This document shows positions 58,585 through 64,000 of a stretch of DNA of 64,000 nucleotides, piece by piece (position 1 is the first letter of the stretch; each line of letters opens with the position of its first letter). The position numbers were made by a program, and so were the translations under genes. Where the stretch lies: contig NZ_CP042261.1 in NCBI RefSeq assembly GCF_007855645.1, positions 352,501 through 416,500 on the forward strand. The letters are read 5' to 3'. This stretch comes from Qingshengfaniella alkalisoli. Lineage in GTDB: Bacteria; Pseudomonadota; Alphaproteobacteria; Rhodobacterales; Rhodobacteraceae. The notes below the pieces were generated by a model, which was not told where the DNA came from, did not search any database, and saw only the letters and a list, made by a program, of their open reading frames with translations.

Positions 58585-59601
58585 CTACTCCTCGCAAACT
58601 CCTTGTAACCGCAACCAGTCGGAATCGCTCATCAGCGGCTCCGGCGTGCCAGCCGGAAAGGGATCTGCCTCGATAAGCGCCAAGGTGGTCTCGCCGCTGT
58701 CGTCGAGTGCGTATGCGTATGGGCGGCTCGAAATGCCAACGCTTTCCAGCAGGCCAATCGTTGTGTCTGTGGTCAGGGTAGAGGTGTCGCGGATCAGGAA
58801 GTCATCGGCATAGTCGGCGACTTTCTTGTCAGGTAACGCACCTGTTGTCAGAAGCGATAGTGCAGCACCCATCCCCATCTGTGTCATCAGCTTTACCATC
58901 GGATCGCTTTGGCGGGCTTCTTCTGCTTCTACCAGTAATGCACTGGCGAGAGCATCTGCTTCGGTGTGCTTCGTAATCAGATCGGCTCTTGCCAACAGCG
59001 TTTGTCCCGGCAGATGTGTCGCCAGTGCCGGTCCGCTAGGGACGATGACGACTTTCCATTGCTCACCTGAAAACAACCGATTCAGCAGGTTGGCAAGTGT
59101 CGCGCGACCTTCTCGTCCCGCGCAAGCCTGTCCCGTCACCTTTTCAAGTTCGGACAACATCTTCTGCCCGATGGCCGCGCGTGTGGGGTCAGGCAGCGCT
59201 TGCGCTGTGTGGCGGGTCACGGCATCGGGAAGCCACACAACTCCGACCGCGATGCAGGCCAAGGCAATTGCGGCGAATGCGATCTTGCGCAACGTGCCGC
59301 TCGGCCTGCCGCTGCGCTTAACGGCGTGCCGCACGGTTTCAATTGCGTCGATCATCGTCGGGTCGTCGATTTCAAGGATTTCTTCGCTGCCCGGTGCGGG
59401 CGTGAAGATTGCGGGATCCGATTTGCTGTTGGATCTCTCGACTGCGGGGAGCGACCAGTGCGCAAGCACCGTTTCCGCCGAATCGCGAATGATCAGCGTT
59501 GCATCGCCCAGTGAGACGAAGACGTTCTTGCGTTGTGCCTGTGCCGATTCACGCCACACGCCGGGCGCTTCAAGCCGCTCGTATTGGGTTAACGCCGTCA
59601 T
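58585..59601 (-). CDS. Membrane-anchored protein with a degenerate M48-like domain
   Basis: A 338-residue protein: soluble N-terminus of about 105 residues, one transmembrane helix (IAFAAIALACIAVGVVWLP), and a C-terminal region of about 200 residues. The stretch WKVVIVPSGPALATHLPGQTLLARADLI aligns in style with the Asn-Ala-Phe-x-x-Pro-Gly-Gly lead-in of M48 metallopeptidases, but where HExxH should follow the sequence reads LASALLVEAEEA, with no zinc histidines. So it is probably catalytically dead, if related. No firm family assignment. Quoted stretch is split: WKVVIVPSGPAL then ATHLPGQTLLARADLI. Confidence 0.6.
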   Translation of the reverse strand: MTALTQYERLEAPGVWRESAQAQRKNVFVSLGDATLIIRDSAETVLAHWSLPAVERSNSKSDPAIFTPAPGSEEILEIDDPTMIDAIETVRHAVKRSGRPSGTLRKIAFAAIALACIAVGVVWLPDAVTRHTAQALPDPTRAAIGQKMLSELEKVTGQACAGREGRATLANLLNRLFSGEQWKVVIVPSGPALATHLPGQTLLARADLITKHTEADALASALLVEAEEARQSDPMVKLMTQMGMGAALSLLTTGALPDKKVADYADDFLIRDTSTLTTDTTIGLLESVGISSRPYAYALDDSGETTLALIEADPFPAGTPEPLMSDSDWLRLQGVCEE

Positions 59602-59682
59602 TGACGGGCCTGCCTCTTATTCTTGGTTCTTGCGTCGAACGTAGTGCAGGCGTGAGCCCCTGACAATGCGACCCTTGACCTT

Positions 59683-60645
59683 ATGGCAGTGGTTGGTGCC
59701 AATGCGCTGATGAGTAAGGCATTCACAAATGCGCGAGTCAACCAGCCGCTGTCCGCCGCGGGTCTGATCCTGACGGCCATGGCTCTAATGGGGCTGATCG
59801 ACAACTACGTGGTGATCATCGCGGAAACTACGGGGCTTTGGCAGTTCCAGGTGATCCGGTCAGCTATGGCATTGTGCATGCTGATGGCAGTGGCGCGCTG
59901 GCGCGGGTGGCGTTTGAGGCCACGTAAATGGACGCCGGTGATTGCACGCACCGCTATTCAGTCAACCGCATTGATCATCTACTTTGCCGCGCTGGCGATT
60001 ATGCCGATATCACAGGCCGTCGCAGGTTTGTTCACTGCGCCACTTTTTGTCGTGCTGCTCTCTGTTGTGGTCTATCGGCATCCACTGGACCTTATCCGAG
60101 CGGTCGCGGTGATTTGCGGCTTCGTCGGCGTCATCCTGGTGCTCCGCCCGGAAACTGGCGGTTCCGACTGGTTCAGCATCTTGCCGATACTTGCGGGGCT
60201 GTTCTATGCGCTCACGGCAGTGGCCACCAGGGAGTGGTGCTCAGACGAAAATGCGCTGACGCTGCTCTTCGGCTTCTTTACCGGGATGGGATTGTACGGA
60301 GTGATCGGATTGGGGGTATTGTCGACCTTCCCCGTGATCGCGCCCGAAGGCGCGGCAGGTTTCTCGTTTCGAATGTGGGGGGTGATGTCAGGTGAGGCGT
60401 GGCTGTGGACCTTCGCTCAAGCGGTCGGATCGCTCATTGCCGTGGGGTGCATCACACGGGCATACCAATTGGGCGAAGCGTCCTATGTTACCGTCTTTGA
60501 ATACGCGCTGCTGGTTTTCGCGGTGTTTTGGGGCTGGGCACTGTTCGGGGACCGGATTGATACGTTAGGGGCGCTCGGGATCGTGGTTATCATTCTGTCG
60601 GGCACCGTGATCACCTTGCGCGGATCGCCCGATCAAAAGGAATAG
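59683..60645 (+). CDS. DMT-superfamily (EamA) transporter
   Basis: A 320-residue inner-membrane protein with ten hydrophobic helices in two EamA repeats (AMALMGLIDNYVVI...; second repeat from TAVATREWC onwards). The substrate is unknown; members export amino acids, nucleotides or drugs. ATG 59683 or 59710 could be the start; neither has a clear ribosome site. Confidence 0.82.
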   Translation: MAVVGANALMSKAFTNARVNQPLSAAGLILTAMALMGLIDNYVVIIAETTGLWQFQVIRSAMALCMLMAVARWRGWRLRPRKWTPVIARTAIQSTALIIYFAALAIMPISQAVAGLFTAPLFVVLLSVVVYRHPLDLIRAVAVICGFVGVILVLRPETGGSDWFSILPILAGLFYALTAVATREWCSDENALTLLFGFFTGMGLYGVIGLGVLSTFPVIAPEGAAGFSFRMWGVMSGEAWLWTFAQAVGSLIAVGCITRAYQLGEASYVTVFEYALLVFAVFWGWALFGDRIDTLGALGIVVIILSGTVITLRGSPDQKE

Positions 60646-60665
60646 GGGCCGCGCGAAACGGCCCC
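60645..60665. terminator. Stem-loop between EamA gene and fadJ
   Basis: Perfect 7-bp stem GGGGCCG / CGGCCCC with a 7-nt loop directly after the EamA stop and before the convergent fadJ stop at 60673. Probably bidirectional; no T-run. Confidence 0.65.
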
Positions 60666-60672
60666 GTGCAAA

Positions 60673-62877
60673 TCAGGCAGCGTCGGCACGCTGACCATCA
60701 AGGCGATCGTAAAAGCCTTCGCCATTCTCTGCCAGCTCACGCAGCAGGGCAGGGGCTTCGAACCGCTTTCCGTAGGCTTCGGTTAGCGTGTCGCAGCGTT
60801 CCACCGCCCAAGCCGCACCGACCATGTCGAGCCAGCTGAGCACACCACCCGACCACGGCGCGAAGCCCCAGCCAAGGATGCTTGCCACGTCGCCTTCGCG
60901 GATGTCCATCAGCACGCCGTCTTCCAGCGCACGCACGGCTTCGAGCGCCTGCGCGAACAGAAGGCGTTGCTGGACTTCCTGCAGATCAGGTTGTTCGTCC
61001 GCGACTGGAAACTGATCGATCAGGCCGTCCCACAGACCCTGACGCTTGCCTTTTTCGTCATACGCGTAGAAGCCGGCATTCGCCTTGCGGCCCAAACGAC
61101 CCTGTTCCTCCATCCAGAAGATGACTTCGTCCACCTCACCATCGGGGTAGGCATCCCCCATCGCCGCGCGGGTGGCGCGGGCGATCTTTGCGCCCAGATC
61201 GATCGAGGTCTCATCCGTCAACTGCAGAGGGCCAAGCGGCATGCCAACCATCTTGGCGGCGTTCTCGATCAGGGCAGGCGTCACGCCCTCGCGCACCATC
61301 CGCAACCCTTCATTTATGTAGGGGATGATGCAGCGGTTGGCATAGAAGAAGCGCGCATCGTTAACAACGATCGGCGTCTTGCGGATCTGGCGAACGAAGT
61401 CGAGCGCCTTGGCCACGGCCACATCACCCGTTTGCTTGCCCTTGATGATCTCGACGAGAAGCATCTTGTCGACTGGGCTGAAGAAATGGATACCGATGAA
61501 TTGCTCGGGGCGCTTGCTGGCTTTCGCCAGATCGGTAATCGGCAACGTCGAGGTATTGGTCGCAAAGATCGCGTCGTCGCCCAGAATCGCCTCGGCCTTC
61601 GCCGTGACCTCGGCCTTGACCTTCGGGTCTTCGAAAACGGCCTCGACGATCAGATCGCAGCCCTTGAGCGCGTCGTAATCGGTCGTCGGCAGGATGCGGG
61701 ACAGTACTTCGTCTTTCTTCTCGGGTGTGACCTTCTTGCGGCTGATACCCTTGTCCAGGATGCTCTCGGCATGGGCCTTGCCCTTGTCTGCGGCGTCCTG
61801 CTTGGCGTCGATCAGCGCGACCTCGATCCCCGCATTGGCGGCGACATAAGCGATGCCCGCGCCCATCATGCCCGCGCCCAGGATGCCCAGTTTCCGGACT
61901 TTCTGATCAGGCACATCGGGACGGTTCGCGCCTTTTTCCAGCGCTTCCTTGTTGATGAACAGCGACCGGATCATATTCGACGACGACGGGTTCATCAGCA
62001 CATTGGTGAACCAGCGGGCCTCGATCTTCAGCGCCGTGTCGAATGGCACCAGCGCACCTTCATAAACCGCTGACAGAAGCGCCTTGGCTGCCGGGTAGAC
62101 GCCTTTCGTGTTGCCGTTGACCATGGCCGAAGCACCCACGAAGGTCATGAACCCGGTCGGGTGATAGGGCGCGCCGCCGGGAAACTTGTAACCCTTCTGG
62201 TCCCATGGCTTCACGATATCCGCATCTTTGGCGGACAGGACCCATGCCTTCGCGCTGGCAAGCAGTTCGTCGGCAGGGACGACTTCATCCACGATCCCGC
62301 TCGACTTTGCCTTCTTCGGGTCGAGCAGCTTGCCCTCCAGAAGAATAGGCGCGGCAGCCATTGCGCCCAGCTTGCGGCTGATGCGCGTCGTGCCGCCCGC
62401 GCCGGGGAAGATCCCGACCTTGATCTCTGGTAAACCGATCTTGGCCTTGGGGTTGTCGGCGGCAAAGATGCGGTGGCACGACAGCGGAATTTCCAGACCG
62501 ATACCAAGCGCCGTGCCGGGCAGGGCGGCCGCGATCGGTTTACCGCCCTTGTTGGTCTTGGGGTCCATGCCGGCGCGTTCGATTTTGCGAAGGATCGCGT
62601 GGATCTGCATGATTCCGTCGAACAGTCCACGCGCGGGGTCGTCGCCCGCGTCTTCCTTCATGCGTGCGATGATGTTCAGGTCCATACCGCCGGCGAAGCT
62701 GTCCTTCGCGGATGTGATGACCACACCCTTCACCGCCTCATCGGCCAGCGCCTTATCGACCATCCCGTCAAGCTCGACAAACCCTTCGCGGGACATCACG
62801 TTCATGGACTTGTTCTTGACGTCCCAGGCGATGACTGCAACGCCATCGGCGTCCAACTCATAGGTAAAGTCGGTCAT
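60673..62877 (-). CDS. fadJ: Fatty-acid oxidation complex alpha subunit (enoyl-CoA hydratase/3-hydroxyacyl-CoA dehydrogenase)
   Basis: A 734-residue bifunctional enzyme. Residues 1 to about 190 are the crotonase fold (oxyanion region FAGGMDLNII; GTALGIGLEIPLSCHR); from about 330 the dehydrogenase begins with GILGAGMMGAGIAYVAANAG, has the catalytic FIGIHFFSPVDKMLLVEII in part, and NRCIIPYINEG. It follows a cupin gene and fadA in one operon. fadB and fadJ forms are not easily separated here. Confidence 0.92.
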   Translation of the reverse strand: MTDFTYELDADGVAVIAWDVKNKSMNVMSREGFVELDGMVDKALADEAVKGVVITSAKDSFAGGMDLNIIARMKEDAGDDPARGLFDGIMQIHAILRKIERAGMDPKTNKGGKPIAAALPGTALGIGLEIPLSCHRIFAADNPKAKIGLPEIKVGIFPGAGGTTRISRKLGAMAAAPILLEGKLLDPKKAKSSGIVDEVVPADELLASAKAWVLSAKDADIVKPWDQKGYKFPGGAPYHPTGFMTFVGASAMVNGNTKGVYPAAKALLSAVYEGALVPFDTALKIEARWFTNVLMNPSSSNMIRSLFINKEALEKGANRPDVPDQKVRKLGILGAGMMGAGIAYVAANAGIEVALIDAKQDAADKGKAHAESILDKGISRKKVTPEKKDEVLSRILPTTDYDALKGCDLIVEAVFEDPKVKAEVTAKAEAILGDDAIFATNTSTLPITDLAKASKRPEQFIGIHFFSPVDKMLLVEIIKGKQTGDVAVAKALDFVRQIRKTPIVVNDARFFYANRCIIPYINEGLRMVREGVTPALIENAAKMVGMPLGPLQLTDETSIDLGAKIARATRAAMGDAYPDGEVDEVIFWMEEQGRLGRKANAGFYAYDEKGKRQGLWDGLIDQFPVADEQPDLQEVQQRLLFAQALEAVRALEDGVLMDIREGDVASILGWGFAPWSGGVLSWLDMVGAAWAVERCDTLTEAYGKRFEAPALLRELAENGEGFYDRLDGQRADAA

Positions 62878-62908
62878 TGAGAACCTCCGAAGTTTTCTGG
62901 GCCGAGGA

Positions 62909-63385
62909 TCATTCGTCGTCTCTCGGCGGATAGGGGGTGCCGTCGAGGCGGGTGAACTGGCCCTTGCCCTCGCGGCGCACGGACAGCAGATCGCAGCCCG
63001 GATAATGACAGGTCTCGTCGGGCAGGCGGCTGCCCACGATCAGGTAGCGCACGGGCGTATCACCATCGTTGCGGATGGTGTGGCCGACGCCTTCGTCAGC
63101 GGGCCACCCGCAGGCGTCGCCCGGGTGAAGCACATGGTGTTCATCCGCTTCGGTGACGGTCAGAACGCCCTCCAGCACGTAAAGAAATTCATCCTCATTT
63201 TCGTGCCAGTGCTTGAGCGAGCCGCGCATGCCGGGGTCGAGCCGTTCGACGTAGACGCCGAACTGGGTCAGCCCTGCCGTGGCGCCCAAAGGCACACCAT
63301 GCACCCCGTCGCTGCCCGCGCCGTAAGGTTCGGGGTAGCGGGACGGGAATGCCTTTTCCGCGATGCTGCCCTTGCGCAGGATCAT
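62909..63385 (-). CDS. Cupin-domain protein
   Basis: A 158-residue single-domain cupin. Motif 1 is KHWHENEDEFLYVLEG and motif 2 HPGDACGWPADEGVGHTIRN; the metal set would be the two His and one Glu of motif 1 plus His in motif 2. A later CHYPGCDLL segment has two Cys. Function unknown. It lies between fadA (3-base gap) and fadJ (31-base gap) in the same direction, so it is probably co-transcribed with beta-oxidation genes. Confidence 0.85.
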   Translation of the reverse strand: MILRKGSIAEKAFPSRYPEPYGAGSDGVHGVPLGATAGLTQFGVYVERLDPGMRGSLKHWHENEDEFLYVLEGVLTVTEADEHHVLHPGDACGWPADEGVGHTIRNDGDTPVRYLIVGSRLPDETCHYPGCDLLSVRREGKGQFTRLDGTPYPPRDDE

Positions 63386-63388
63386 GGT

Positions 63389-64000
63389 TCAGACCCGCTC
63401 GATGATCGTGGCGGCACCCATGCCGGAAGCAATGCACAGCGTGGCCAGACCGACTTCCTTGTCAGAGCGTTCCAGCTCATCCAGCAGCGTGCCGATGATG
63501 ATCGCGCCGGTCGCGCCCAGCGGGTGGCCCATCGCGATGGAGCCGCCGTTGACGTTGACCTTGGCGGGATCCGCATCGAAGGCCTGTTGGAACCGCAGGA
63601 CAACGGATGCAAAGGCTTCGTTTACCTCGAACAGGTCGATGTCGGAAATCGCCATGCCGCTTTCGCGCAGGATCTTCTGGGTGGCGGGCACGGGACCGGT
63701 CAGCATTATGGTCGGGTCGGTGCCGATCTTTGCCGTTGCACGGATGCGCGCGCGTGGCGTCAGTCCGTATTCCTCGCCGAACTCCTTGTTGCCGATCAGC
63801 ACAGCGGCGGACCCGTCCACGATGCCCGAGCTGTTGCCCGCGTGGTGGATGTGGTTGATCCGTTCCAGATGCGGGTATTTCATCAGCGCGATGCTATCAA
63901 ACCCGGGCATGGTTTCACCCATGTCCTTGAACGACGCCTTCAGCGCACCCAGAGCCTGCATGTCGGTGCCGGGGCGCATGTATTCGTCGTGGTCAAGGAT
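63389..64000 (-). CDS. fadA: Acetyl-CoA C-acyltransferase FadA-like thiolase (C-terminal part)
   Basis: The last 203 codons of a thiolase; the reading frame runs off the right edge. The catalytic histidine in [15 protein letters not shown] and the second cysteine in [10 protein letters not shown] are present, along with [14 protein letters not shown]. The nucleophilic N-terminal cysteine would lie outside the window. Pairing with fadJ supports a beta-oxidation role. Confidence 0.9.
   Translation of the reverse strand: MLDHDEYMRPGTDMQALGALKASFKDMGETMPGFDSIALMKYPHLERINHIHHAGNSSGIVDGSAAVLIGNKEFGEEYGLTPRARIRATAKIGTDPTIMLTGPVPATQKILRESGMAISDIDLFEVNEAFASVVLRFQQAFDADPAKVNVNGGSIAMGHPLGATGAIIIGTLLDELERSDKEVGLATLCIASGMGAATIIERV

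Noticed and set aside
60967-62073. 368-codon frame antisense to fadJ
   Set aside because: Shadow frame with no ribosome site; fadJ motifs are intact opposite it.

Overview
The window looks like chromosomal DNA from a marine or soil alphaproteobacterium of the Roseobacter/Rhodobacteraceae type. This rests on gene content and style: high GC, ClpP-ClpX and AccB-AccC arrangements, an NDUFA12-type complex I accessory protein, a GapR (DUF2312) protein, an ScfR-type regulator, single-NBD XylG, and the DUF2160-containing glycerol ABC transporter. No rRNA, tRNA, CRISPR array, insertion sequence or prophage was seen. It reads as an ordinary metabolic region with a few unusual clusters.

Layout. 1-3723: 3' part of a glycerol-type ABC transporter (glpP partial, glpQ, DUF2160 membrane protein, glpV). 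3769-5404: a PCu(A)C copper chaperone with a small secreted companion, then an ExoD-family membrane protein. 5434-9870: sugar-acid catabolism, with a sugar 1-dehydrogenase gene broken by two 1-nt insertions, an IlvD/EDD aldonate dehydratase, a divergent FadR-type regulator and a TSUP exporter. 9928-20199: a complete xylose locus (xylG, xylH, xylF, divergent ROK repressor xylR, then xylA and xylB), with a CRTAC1-like VCBS protein and a MauG-like di-haem enzyme embedded in it. 20297-24187: pgm, clpP, clpX. 24354-28028: NDUFA12, an MlaD-like protein, DUF2155, aat, accC, accB. 28414-30419: omega-transaminase, an ACT-domain protein, a small lipoprotein.

30551-42713 is the most interesting part. 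An acetyl-CoA synthetase gene (acsA) lies at the end of an apparent operon for a branched-chain-amino-acid-type (Liv) ABC transporter with a Tat-exported binding protein. Divergent from it are an ScfR-type short-chain-acyl-CoA regulator, a receiver-only response regulator, a two-TM protein and an 893-residue histidine kinase whose sensor half is a sodium:solute symporter. The last three genes are translationally coupled. 42781-48928 holds an orphan FliM/FliN-like (SpoA) protein, a DSP-like phosphatase, several very small genes including gapR, an alpha/beta hydrolase, glyA and nadK. 48925-53425: prpE and maeB. 53579-58126: a tight nucleoside-salvage operon (cdd-deoA-deoB-add-upp). 58140-60645: a frameshifted SPOR-domain gene, a degenerate M48-like membrane protein and a DMT exporter. 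60673-64000: fadJ, a cupin and the 3' end of fadA, one beta-oxidation operon.

Together the genes describe a heterotroph that takes up glycerol, pentoses, short-chain acids, amino acids and nucleosides. Three coding disruptions (two in the dehydrogenase, one in the SPOR gene) are single-base insertions whose removal restores family-length proteins; they may be sequencing errors or recent lesions.
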